This document shows positions 13,032-24,534 of a stretch of 64,000 nucleotides of DNA, piece by piece. A program made the position numbers and the translations under genes. The DNA is from Solea solea (taxonomy: Eukaryota; Chordata; Actinopteri; Pleuronectiformes; Soleidae). The first letter of the stretch is position 1. Each line of letters begins with the position of its first letter. The notes beneath the pieces were generated by a model. The model ran no database searches and had not been told where the DNA came from. It saw nothing but the letters and a program-made list of their open reading frames with translations. Where the stretch lies: positions 9,548,330 through 9,612,329 of the forward strand of contig NC_081151.1 of assembly GCF_958295425.1 (NCBI RefSeq). The letters are read 5' to 3'.

Positions 13032-16000
13032 CAGTGGTATCAGCTCGGCCACAGCAGCCACTCTCACTCCCTATCTCTCTCGCTCCCCTCCCCCTAGGTG
13101 CTCTTTGACAGAAATAATTGAGGCAGGGAGGTGGTGGGAGGTTAATGAAGCACTCCCAACACACAGGTGACCTTTCCTCAGCCCCTGTGCAAATCATCGC
13201 AGCACAGTTTTTTGGACATTTTTAAATGAAAGCCTTTAAATAATTTATCTAACTATAGTTCCCGGAAGGCCCTTCATTAGAGATTGGCCGTGACATTTCC
13301 CTCCTCTCATACTTACCGCCTCACATTCAGTCCAAGAATATCACTGTCGATTTCTCTCGCCTTTGTCTTTCTTCCGCTGTCATCTCCGTCTTGGTCTCTG
13401 TCCCTGTCTTAGTGTTTCGCTCCTCGTTCTCCCTCTCACTCTCTGACATAAGTCACATTTACGTCTCAAATCCCATGGTGTGTTCGCGCGGAATGACAGA
13501 CGGGCGTCAGGCCGTGAGATGTGATTTCTGCCGGCGTGGAGTGGAAGCTGAGCTTATTTAATCTCTAAATGCGTTTGCAGGCTAACTGACAGTCAAATAG
13601 ATTTGCAGGGAAGAAACAACGGCTGATTAATCGTCTAAACTGTATACGAGCGACAAGGAAAATCATCAAGTTCACTCCTGTTGTGTCATTTTCATTTGAA
13701 TCAAAATGAAAAATGTTACCACATTACATTGATGATTGAGAAACTGGCTTCAGAAAGACAGCTGGATACATGTTTTCAGTCCCAAAAGTTGGATATCATA
13801 TCATATAAAGTGGCACAGCGACAGTTTAGCATTACGTCAACATCCAGACAATAAATCGAGAAAAGGCCGCCAGGTTTAAAAAAAGATTTTCTGTGATGAA
13901 GACTGATTTGTGCCGAAAAACCTCTCTTACAGAAGGACATGTGAAACACAGCGCAACGATGTCGCCCTCCTGGTCTGCTGCACAGATGTGAGAGACACAA
14001 CAAACAAGATCAGACACGTTAATGGAAGAGTTCTGTCATCTCACAAGGATTGCAGTTCATTACGTCTGCTGATGAAACAGGGAAATGTGAGTCGTGACAA
14101 CCGCCCGACTTCCACAATATTGATATGAACTAGAAATGTTATTTGATACAATGTGTGAGGCATTGCAGAAACACATCCATCCCAGGGGGAAGAGCAGCAG
14201 TGAGGCAGTATCCACAAGTCTCATAAGTTCAACAGCATCTATGTGCACTGCCCGCTCCAAATAAGTGGCACGCCGTAATATTCCGCCTGTGGGAGCAGTA
14301 TTATAATCCGTGGTTACTTCAGTTGGCCAGGTCAAGGTTCAGAAATGAAAGGAGCCTAAAGAATTAAGGCAGCTGATGACCTAAATATACTGAAGGACCA
14401 GTTTATGGCATATTCCAATGCTAGGATGCAATGTGACCAGAACATCATTTGCAATGTGCAGCATCTATAGAGTTTATTTCAAAGTAGGCAAAGACCAATT
14501 TGACTATAATTCTTTGGCCTAAACCAGGCTGTTTTAAAAAAAAAAAAGGAAGGCTCTATTCGTAAACAATCAAAAGAACACCTCTGTGGGGGAGGACAGG
14601 ACTGAGGTGAGGTGCCGAAGAAAACTAAACACAAACCTAAAACGAGACCACTAATCTACCCACTAATCAAGACAAACTAAAAAAGAAAACATGTCTAGCC
14701 CTGTACTCGGCACTTACCTAGTGTGTCTAACATTGATTCTGCTATGTGGTGTGCATGTAGAGGGTACCCCTACGTCCTTCCTCCCCCCACATACCTCAGA
14801 AGCAGAACCAAGCAGTGCTCTAAAGGGCTGAATGCTGCAGGAAGTCAAGCAAAAAGAGAGAGAAAGAGCTCCTCTTCAAGCCTCTCCCTTACATAATCGA
14901 CTCCTGGAGGATGAGTGGCTGCGTCAACGACCAGGAGCCAATCGGCTCTCTCTCCACCAGCTCAGGTGGTAACCAGTCGTCCTCATTAGCATATTCCAGG
15001 AAACCTAGGTGAGGCAGAGAGAAAGGAACAGAGAGAAACTCCATGTGGCACATTTTTACTCTGCAATAGAATAAATATCATTTGTCTTTGATGACCTGTG
15101 GCCTGTTCTTTAACTGTCATATCTTGTTTATTCTGTTGATTGATTGTCGTTCATTAATAAGCTGCTGCAAGCACTTTTTCTTTTTTTATTGTTGTTGTTT
15201 GTTTTTTTTTTCGTTTTTTCCAAAAGCAATTAGCAAAGATAAATCTGAATCCACCCTCCAGATATATTTTTGATTGGGTTGCCATGGTTGTTTTGTTATA
15301 ACCTGTCAAAGAGACTTCTTGTCACTATTTTGTGGCCATTTTTTTATGTGTGTGTGTTAGAGATTTATTTGTTGTTCCCATCATTATTCAGATCTGATGG
15401 AGGTCCCTTTACACTCAGTTTAGTAACTGTTAACCCATGCTATTGTTTTATAGCATGCATGACTGGAGCATCACTCTGAGCTGTGCTTCTATTGGCCGAT
15501 ATACAGCGTGCGTTAGAGAGCGACTCAGTGCTTTGATTCAGGCTTGTAAATTTGGCAGCAGGAGACCATTTAAATCTCACTACTAAGAGGCAAAATAACT
15601 CAGCCCTTAATTTGCTGACTTTGCTGCCAGCAAACAAACCCCCAGTACCAAAAAAGAGCATATATAGTGACATCTGCCACTATACCTCATCATTTTTTCT
15701 CTGATATCACATTTTTTTGCCGTGTTATCTTCCAATTACATTTAGCTCCTGTCTGTAATTCACTCCTCATGACCATTATACCATGTGCAACGGCTCCATG
15801 AATCTTTTATTCATGTCATTAGTCAGGAAGTTTTTTGGTCCGCTCCCTTAATAAATCTGTTTCTGTGCCACTGAGGTTCATTCTTAGTTCCCCCCCCACC
15901 ACCACCCGTCTCTCTCTCTCCCATGCCTTTTTTCCCCCCTCTGTGTTGCTGTTTCGCTATATCAGAAGTTCTTTATTACCTGGAAACAAGGGCAGATTTA

Positions 16001-16070
16001 TGCCTTTGTCCAGGATGGAGGCAGGTGTGGTTTACTGTGTGCGTTGTGAGGGATGGGTTGTGTGCAAGAT
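11110..16070. other. Intronic stretch without recognised gene
   Basis: It includes a CCCT-rich run (11396-11431), a TG microsatellite (12677-12704), a CAG run (12997-13029), an A run near 14535-14547 and T-rich DNA near 15176-15222. The part at 14580-15040 looks like a mixture of unfamiliar repeat-like sequence, but I could not show a second copy. No exon was seen. Confidence 0.55.
12997..13029. repeat. (CAG)11 trinucleotide repeat
   Basis: Eleven uninterrupted CAG units. The apparent polyglutamine or polyleucine frames across it have no gene context; it is intronic. Confidence 0.95.
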
Positions 16071-16075
16071 TAATT

Positions 16076-16180
16076 TGGAGGAGAGGAGAGGAGAGGAGAG
16101 GAGAGGAGAGGAGAGGAGAGGAGAGGAGAGGAGAGGAGAGGAGAGGAGAGGAGAGGAGAGGAGAGGAGAGGAGGAGAGGA
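16076..16180. repeat. (GAGAG)n purine pentanucleotide repeat, about 105 bp
   Basis: About 20 tandem GAGAG units, nearly perfect, making one strand all-purine over more than 100 bases. The 89-137 aa frames across this run are repeat artefacts. Confidence 0.97.
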
Positions 16181-16189
16181 TTGTCTGTT

Positions 16190-19100
16190 ACCTTGTGCCA
16201 TTGTGTGTAGATGCAGGCAGAGATAATAGGGAAGAGCTGGTTCATTAACTCTCAGGGTCCATGACCAGCCTCTGTCTGTGGCTGTCTGTGTCGCTCACCT
16301 TGGAAGACTGCTGCCCGCGCTCTTTTCCTCTTTTCTCTGCCTCTCAGTTTGTCTGGGTCTTTCTTCTCTCGCCCCCCCCTCCCTCCCCCCTCCCTCTGTC
16401 TGCCTGCTAAGGCCATGATTTCTATTAATACCTGGGAAAAACCATGGGCGATCCTTTGAACCGATGTGTAAATTTCACTTACATGAAGATAGATGGCCTA
16501 ATTATCCAACACGACGCCCTGTAGAAGGAACGAAATGCTGTCTCACTGCATAGCTTGACGACGTTGCGGCAGACGGTGTCGTTTGAAATAAGATAAAGCT
16601 TCCATACGTCTGTGTTTTACAGATTAAAAACATGTTGACCTGCCTGTAACCCATTTGTACCATGATTGAACTAAGTGGCTTTGCCGGGGCATTGATGTTG
16701 TTGCAGCAGAGCTGACTTCAGGTTTTTCTTTATTTCCCTCGGCTGCTTGATTCCATTTCCATAATTTCCGGTGTTGTGAGTCTGGTGCCACATTTTATTC
16801 CAGCAGCTTATGCTGGAATAAAAGGGTCAAAATACACTATTAGTTGCTGCCTCGAACACACTGCTGTTCAAAAACATTTTGAGTGTAGGAGTTCCTGCCT
16901 TCAATTTTCCATTTTTCTTCTGGCAGGAAAACATAGATATACACACACACACACACACACACTGGTATCAGAGTAAGTGATTGGTTGTTAACCAGTCTGG
17001 AATAAAAGAGACTGAATACCAAACACAGGAAATTGATGTATTCCACCCAACCCCACCTCCCGTTTTTTCCCATAATCCTTCACTGTCTTTAGTTCTCCCA
17101 CCATTGCACGCTGACAAACAATGACGCTCTCTACTCACACTCTTAACTCTTCCCTGTTTGAGCCACATTAAAAACAAAACAACAAATCGGGCATGTGATC
17201 GCGTTTAAATATGGCTGACGAGTATGCGATTAAAGTGCTTGCATATAATCGTGTTGGTACAGCTGTTGCGGTGCTTCATCGCTGTACCTCGCTCTCTCCT
17301 GCACAGCGCTGCAACTCTCCCAGAATTCTTTCCCTATGACCAGACGAAGCAATCGTCACTGTATATGTATGCATATGCATATGTGTTTATGTACGCATGC
17401 TTGTTAACTTTCTGCTAAATGCCATCCCTCTCTCCTAAATCCTCAATCCCCCCTTTTAGCCACTTCATTTAGCACAATGACAGCCGTACACATTGCCGTT
17501 GTTGTCTTTTTTTTTTGTTGTTGCCGTTGCCACTCGTATTAATAATTCACTTTTTTTTGTAAGCGACTGATATAAAGTGGGCTAATCCCTTTATGAGAGG
17601 AGAGGGTGAGGCTGAGTTTGTCAGCAAGTGTTTCCTAATGAATGGAGCTTGTTTCATCGGTATGCACGGTGTGTGATTATGTAGTGAGTGTGCGGGTGCG
17701 TGTGTTTGTCTGGGAGGGAGCAGGGCTAATTTCCAGCCTGCGAGGGTCCTGGAGGACTAAGCTGCTTTTGACCTGATAAGCTCATTAGAATTCCACACTA
17801 ATTACAACAGGCCCTGTTTGGCTGTCACCGAATGAGAACAACAGGTCCCAACTACATCAGGAGAGTAAAGTTAAGGGAATAGAGGCGAGGATGTGTGAAG
17901 ATGCTCATCAGGAGGAGGGAGTATGAACAGAGGGAGAGAGACGAGAGGAATGAGTGAACAATAGGACTGAAAAGAGGTTTGAGTGGAAAGCTTATTAAGG
18001 AAATAGTTCTCTGACTTGTAGAAATTACAAACATCCCACAAGTTTGATGCAGAGGAAAAGGATTCAGTGACACCAGGCAGAGAGAGAAAGACAGCAGTGG
18101 GAGGGAGCGAGAGGGAGAGATTGTAAATTAGCCGGGCCGCCGCAGAGCGTTTTCTCTGACTTGTCGAGGCTAAACTGAGGGCAGCAGGGAGTGGGGCCCG
18201 ATATGTCAGAATCTCCCTGGCAACCAATCCTTCAGCGGCCCACACACACACACATATGCGCACACTTACACACACACACACACACACATCAGATGTAGTG
18301 CCCTGTTGAGGCTGGCCCGGCGTGTTGTTTGCATCGCGGCCCAGATTAAATCTAAGGCAGGTCTGGAAAATTTATAACCGGGCCTCTCTGCCTTTTCTTT
18401 TTTTTTGTTCACATTTAGAAACTCAGACTGTTTTTATTTGACTTTTTTTTTTTTTTTTCAGAATATTTTTCAAGCTCTTTAATCTGAAATATCTCCATCC
18501 CCTCCTCCTTGTTTGTTTGCCTGTAAAATGTGTCGGTCTTTGTTTTCTTTGTGTGTTTCTTCTATAACTGTGGCTTCAGTGCCTACAGTCAGTGTATGTG
18601 TGTGTGTGTGTCTGCACAAATATTTGCCCTGATATGTTTGTGTGTGTGTGTGCGTGGGCTGCGCTGTCTGGGGGGTAAAAGCACTCACCAGGGACGCCGC
18701 CACCTCGACCTCTATTATTCCCTTCTATTTGCCATTTCCTCTCACACTGCCGCAGAATGGGAAAGGGAATTATAAGAGGACGTCAATTTGTTTTCTATGT
18801 CAACATGAAGCATCCCTGTAATCCCGCTCAGTCAGTCACACAGTCACTCTTTTCGGCCATAGTCCAAAGCCACTAGAGCCAGAGCCAGAAGCATCACTCA
18901 TTATCCAGGTCGTTTTAAGACACAGGGAACCACCCCCAAGGCCCGACACTATTTGTGAAACATGGGCAATATTCAGTTTGTGTGTGTGTATTTTCCTTTT
19001 TTTTTTTTGTACATGGAGGCATGGCACCTGTGTATTTGTATTTGCTCACTCCAGGGCAGTGTATGTGCCTCCCCCTGGGCAGCAGCCGGTGGGTGGGCAG

Positions 19101-19380
19101 TGCAGTGCAGAGCAGAGATGAGTGGATTAGCCTCTGGCACACATTTGCACCTTGGGACCAGTCGCTGCTGGCGCCAGCCATCTTTGGCACCAGTTCATCC
19201 CTGGGTGCTCCAAAGGCTGAGCCCCTCAGGAGATGTTCGCAATTGCAGATGTCCGTGCGTGAGGAAATGTCTGTTCCTGTGGCAAAGTCTGTTAAGGTGT
19301 TGCTTGCGCGTCTCTGTGCGCCATAATAAAATTGTGTATCTATGTACTGAATGTGTTAGAGGCTGTGCATGTGTGTAAGA
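16190..19380. other. Intronic stretch without recognised gene
   Basis: It includes CA runs (16940-16962 and interrupted runs at 18240-18290), T runs near 17508-17517 and 18443-18458, and TG runs near 18596-18611. No exon or named transposon was recognised. Confidence 0.55.
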
Positions 19381-19422
19381 GAGAGAGAGAGAGAGAGTAT
19401 GTGTGTGTGTGTGTGTGTGTGT
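19379..19422. repeat. (GA)n(TG)n compound microsatellite
   Basis: A GA run of about 9 units leads directly into a TG run of about 12 units. Confidence 0.9.
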
Positions 19423-19568
19423 ATGTGTGTCCTTGGAAGCTGAAGCCATGAAGTCTTGCCAGAAGAGGAAGGGAACAGTTGCCTCCACTGGGATGACACT
19501 TAATTGGACTCCTGTCAGTGTTTGGCTGCCTTTCACTCTCTCACTTCCTTCATTCTCTGCTGCAGTAT

Positions 19569-19772
<204 letters not shown>

Positions 19773-19774
19773 GA

Positions 19775-20525
19775 TCTTCAAGGTGATCTACAGTATTATC
19801 TTCCTACGTAGATACATTTGTATCTCATATGTCTCTCTCTCTCTCTCTCCCTCCTGTCTTTCTGTCCTTCTTTCACACTCATCCCTCCCTCTTAATTTGA
19901 GAAACAGCACAGCGATCGATTGGTGGTCGCAGCCTCTCGTCTCCCCACCCTCCTTGAATTTATTATTCTCTCAAACACACACACACACAGCACGCTGATG
20001 TTCCCCTGGAGAACTGGGATGCGCAGCTACTGACTCACACACACACACTCATACACATACAGCATAACGCAAATGCATATGTTGATGCATGGTAACATCA
20101 CATGTACAGGGACACAGTGTCAACTCATGCATTATATACATATGTATGTATATACTGTACATGTGTGCACACTGGTGCATTCGCACACTCATTAGTTTAA
20201 GCAAACACTGACACAGGCCTCAGAATGAGCTGGGCTGTTGTGGTCTGACTCAGCATTTCACATGACACTGGTTCCGTTTAAGCTTCGTCCACACTGTAGA
20301 TCAGCTCAGAGCGATGGGAGTTTAGATCGTACGGTAACTGACAGAGCTGCTAAAGACGTTTAAAAACATTGTGACGGGTATTCTCGCAAATATTACTCAC
20401 TTTTACATAAACCCTGAGAATTAGATAATACATGTCACATACATGTGTAACCCTAACCCTACGCAAACCACAGTCAGATACATTTATTCCGCATACATGT
20501 AAGCAAAGCTATTGTCAAAAAATTT
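19775..20525. other. Short-repeat-rich intronic stretch
   Basis: It holds CT and CA short runs (19829-19852, 19974-19988, 20034-20048) and a short CCCTAACCCT at 20452-20464. Otherwise nothing recognisable was seen. Confidence 0.5.
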
Positions 20526-20529
20526 GACA

Positions 20530-20705
20530 ACATTTTTGCCAGTTCAAATCCCCACCAGGTCAAAAAAAAAAGGGCTGGGTTATCCCTGAGCAAGGCACCC
20601 AACCCCCATTGCCGCCCGCTGCTCCCAATTCTAGGAAGGTTTCTAGTCGAGGATGAGTTCAATGCAGGGAAGGAATTTCCCCTGGGGGCCTGATAACAGA
20701 CTAAT
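20530..20705 (+). mobile_element. tRNA-derived SINE remnant
   Basis: AGTTCAAATCC at 20541-20551 resembles an RNA polymerase III box B. It is followed by CCCACCAGGTC, then GAGCAAGGCACCCAACCCCC and a tail region with AATTTCCCCTGGGGGCC near 20675, all typical of a common fish SINE family. The box A part is decayed or missing. Confidence 0.65.
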
Positions 20706-21857
20706 TTAATTTAAAAATGCTTGAGTGAAAAAAAAAAAAAAACGACTTTGCATTCATTATGAATCCACTCCAATGGTGCATGTACAGCGAACATGCCAAT
20801 AATTTTCCCCAAGCGAAGTTACAAGTGAGCAAACAATAGAGCGAGCAGAGAGGGAGAAAGTGAGGTGTGAGTCACTTGATCATGAACATAGTTAGCTCTC
20901 GCATGAGCCACAGGTGAGCAGTTACGAGATCTCCAGGACTGTACTTGGTTAAATCCACGCTGACTGCATGTCACCTTGGACGAAAGAGCAAAATGCGAGA
21001 ACTCAGAACTAATAATAAATATTAGTATTTATATATATTTTCTAACCACTAAATGTTCAAAATCTTAATCGATACAAAATTCACTCACAACTATCCGTAA
21101 TTGTGTGTTGTGTTACCTTGAGTAATGCGTTTGGTGAGATTGTTATAAAGAACACGGTTTTTTTTTTCTGCTGGCCTCCATGAGACCAACCCCACCTCCC
21201 CACCTTCCACCACCCCAACCTGCAGAGAGTCATCGTCACTCTCCTCCCCTCCCTATTTACGACTCTGCTTTGAGTCAGGCCGCAACTTTCAATTTACACA
21301 GCACCACAAATCACACGCAGTGACTTTGGGAAGCTGAGTCGCCCGTGTTCTAAGAAGGTTTGATGGTGTGAGCTCGGCTAATAGGCTGTAAGTAAAAGAT
21401 GCAGGGCGAGTGCTCGGAGGAGGAAGATACTGCGAGCTGTGATCAGACAGATGCAGTCATATAGAGTTTCATCTCCCAGACAGAGTTAATGCATAGAAGA
21501 TACTATACTTTGTCATTTTTTTTTTTTAGCAATTTAGCAAGTTTTGAATGCCACAACCTGAAAGAGCATAAAGTTTGGGTGTTTTTATACCTGCATTTTG
21601 CTCCGATTATGGGAGAAATATGTAACAATGTCGCACTTAACCTTAGTTATTTGTTTTCTCACTGCAGTCTCGACTCGACATTTCCTGAACTCTACACGCT
21701 TACACACAGTTTTGTGATTGAGCCAGAATTTTGTAGGAAATTCGCCATTTTCGTGATGAGCAGCTATGCTACGCCGAGAAAACAATGCCTTATATCTGAT
21801 GATGATAACATGCATCCACACACCATATGAGGCTTATGATGACCTATAAACTGGATT

Positions 21858-22352
21858 CTGTCTTGTATAAAGTACCTAAAAGTGACACTTGAGTAAAAGA
21901 ACAAGTATTTTACCAGAAAATGACTTAAAGTTAAAGTCACTTTTTTATAATATTACTTAAGTAAAAGCCTTAAAGTTTATGACATTTACTGTAGTTAAGT
22001 ATCAAGTCGTTTTCTGATATCAAACCTACTTCAAATTTAGAAGTAAAAGTACTTAAAAAGTGAGGAGTGGTGGTGGCTCAGTGGTAGGGCCGATTGTCTT
22101 TCAACTGGAAGGCTGTGGGTTCAATACCTGGCTATGCTAGTCTATATGTGTCCTTGAGCAAAGACACTTTAAGCCCATGTTGCAGCGTGTGAATGTGTAT
22201 GAAAGGTGTGTGAATAATACCAACTCTTCTTCTTGTGATTTTATTTGGTCGTAGCGAGTAACAAAGATAGTTAGAGGAAATGTAGCGGAGTAAAAGTAAA
22301 AGTTGCTAGAAATATAAATAACAAAGTAAAGTACAGATATGTGAATTTTGTA
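21858..22352 (+). mobile_element. hAT-like non-autonomous element, copy 1, split by a SINE
   Basis: Sequence from 21858 (CTGTCTTGTATAAAGTAC) to about 22065 aligns with 39038-39240. Sequence from about 22250 (GCGAGTAACAAAGAT) to about 22345 (GTAAAGTACAGATATGTGAA) aligns with 39230-39335. A tRNA-derived SINE sits between the two halves. The extreme 3' end and the target duplication are not recognisable in this copy, so the end coordinate is approximate. Confidence 0.7.
22061..22229 (+). mobile_element. tRNA-derived SINE inside the hAT-like element
   Basis: TGGCTCAGTGG at 22074-22084 is a box A and GGTTCAATACC at 22118-22128 is a box B, 33 bases apart, as in a tRNA-derived promoter. TCCTTGAGCAAAGACACTTT follows, as in common fish SINEs, and a short CTT repeat ends it. 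It interrupts a hAT-like element, so it is younger than that element. A GTGA on both sides might be the remains of the target duplication. Confidence 0.75.
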
Positions 22353-22359
22353 CTATAGT

Positions 22360-24090
22360 CCATTAGAACCCATCTAGGGGTTGGAACGACCCCGGTTTGT
22401 AAATAACAAGGTTTTACAGAGGGCGATAAACATGGCGCATGGACCAGAATCAGGCCAGCTCGAGTCTGACTCTGGTCCATCTAAAGGTAAACAAGCAGTC
22501 GTAGTTCAACTCCCAACTTTGAGAAATTTGATGTTTCAGTAAACCTACTCCGTTAAGAGTTAATCCTCTTCCTGGAAGAAATATTCTGTCTTCGAATTGT
22601 TGTTCATGACAAACTCATAGACAAGAAGTGTCTCTCAAATGTTGATTTGACATAATTCGGTCTGACTGAGGACATGTGGTGATTAGACTGTGGTAGGAGA
22701 ATGTGCCGTGTGGGGTGTGTTTGATGTGCGCACCATGACACATCAAAGATGGAGCGCGTTGCATCTCTCCTGGCTAATAATGTAAGTAGAGTGAAACGTG
22801 ACCACATGTGATGAAGCAGCCCCATATTCTGCCGACACAGCACAGACTCGACATGAGTACAGAAGCTGATATTTTGGTGCCATGCGGTAACTCGCGTTGT
22901 TCGGTCTATTCTATGGTTTCTAGTGCACGTGTGTGTGCACGCTTTCTTTCATTGCAACAACAAAAACATTAACATCATTAGAAGATGGAGCAGAATAACG
23001 ACATAAAAGGCAGAATAATGGAGAAGGGGAGCTTTTAACGTCAGGCATTTTCATAGATTAAGTGCCCAAACAAGCTGCATCTTCCTCACAAAGAGAAACT
23101 GAAATGTGACTTTCTTATCTGCATCGTACATTTTTTAGATGTTGCTTCTTAAAAAAAAGTGGGGCCGGGCCTTTGTTTATTTCGAAGTTGCCTTTGAGGT
23201 GTAGCATGAGAGGAAGATGAGAAGTTTGTTTGTTTGATACACACACACACACACACACACACACATGCGCGAAACGCGGGCCCGTATCATGCTGTCGCCA
23301 AGGATGGCAGGCTTTCAGTTTGAAAAGACTGTTATGGAAAGCCCTATTACAGTGCAGAAGGTTTCAACCTCAATTATATGAGAATATATAGTAGTCAGGC
23401 CGCTAATGAAAATGAAGGAGAGCGTCGACTCCAGCAAACAGCTTTCTGTGAAAGATGGGGAAGTAATCTATTCTCTTTACGAGGAGCAGTACTTTTTTCC
23501 CCCCCTGACTGCCACGGCTTTAATGAAGAGCTTACATACCTGAGGGGAATGATTCGGGAGCAAAGCATTGGGCGACATATTGAATGTGGCTCTAAAATGG
23601 AAGTCTGGAAGACAGGTCTTTGCATTTTACTGTAGGTGTGTGTGTGTGTGTGTGTGTGTGTGGCTGTTCATTTGTGCATGTGTGTGTTTTTTTTTTAAAT
23701 CCATACACAGTGTAGGTGTGAAGTCGTGCCGACAAGCTTCCGTGTCCATTCATGCTCAAATGAAAATATACTGTACATTCACACATGAATGAATGAATTG
23801 TGTGTATGTGTGTATATACTTTTCTTGGCATAAACACTGACCTTGTTATGACCAGTAATCCTCAAGGAGACCAAAACCTGGTCCTAGATTAACCTGTTTC
23901 TGAGGAACTGGTTAATGTCTCCTTCGTGTCTATAGAAAATGACAGCCCACTTTATCCTTTTTTACTTCTTCAGGATTAAGCATACAAAAAGGTGAATGCA
24001 GTGGTACTGAGTTACTCATTATTGGAGAATCCAGAACAGGTCAAGAACAAACTCAAACAGGAAGTCGTCATTGTCAAAATCTCAAATTTA
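22360..24090. other. Intronic stretch without recognised gene
   Basis: It includes a hairpin-forming palindrome (22439-22480), CA and TG microsatellites (23239-23265, 23636-23662) and one dispersed repeat fragment (23826-23913). No exon was seen. Confidence 0.55.
23826..23913 (+). repeat. Dispersed repeat with GAGACCAAAACCTGGTCCT core, copy 2
   Basis: It shares the core and its left part with 3124-3170 and its full span, in reverse orientation, with 56281-56345. All copies carry the GGACCAAAACC-type palindromic core. Confidence 0.65.
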
Positions 24091-24109
24091 GGAGATGTAT
24101 ATAAAAACA

Positions 24110-24525
24110 GAGGGTCGATCCAAAGAGCCAGGTTTGATATTGCCAGGAAACATTCGAATCTTCATCTGTCCAGGTCTGGAAGAAAATGACACCCAGATTA
24201 ATTTGCACCAGAACGATGGAACATATAAAGAGAATAAGCGACCCGTGGTCCAAAGCTCCCCATGTCATCTGCCAAACATGGTGGAGCCAGTGTCATGGCA
24301 TGAGCACGCACTGTCATCCAATGAGACTGAGTCACTGGTGTTTATTGATGACGTGGCAGCTGATCGAAAATGGCTGCATAATCTGCTCAGATTCAGCCAA
24401 ATACTGTAAAACTGATGGGACAGTGTTTCATAGGACAGACGGATCATGATCTAAACATACCGTTCAAAGCAACGCGCGAATATTCTTCAATGACCTCAAC
24501 CCAACAAAGTGTGGTTTTTACTGAG
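24110..24525 (+). pseudogene. Tc1-like transposase remnant
   Basis: A degenerate + strand coding trace carries the Tc1-type motif KHGGASVMA (stop follows) around 24275-24302. FIDDVAAD then appears in another frame at about 24340-24363, and AQIQPNTVKLMGQCF followed by QTDHD at about 24381-24445, which aligns with the QMDND catalytic Asp motif of Tc1-family transposases. The frame is broken by stops and frameshifts, and the region after DHD has lost the DPKH motif. Neither terminal inverted repeat was found. It is a dead fragment of a cut-and-paste transposon. Confidence 0.7.
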
Positions 24526-24534
24526 GCCCAGTTA

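Noticed and set aside
12880..13170. Possible polyglutamine or polyleucine protein
   Set aside because: The run is an intronic CAG microsatellite without splice sites or flanking coding similarity.
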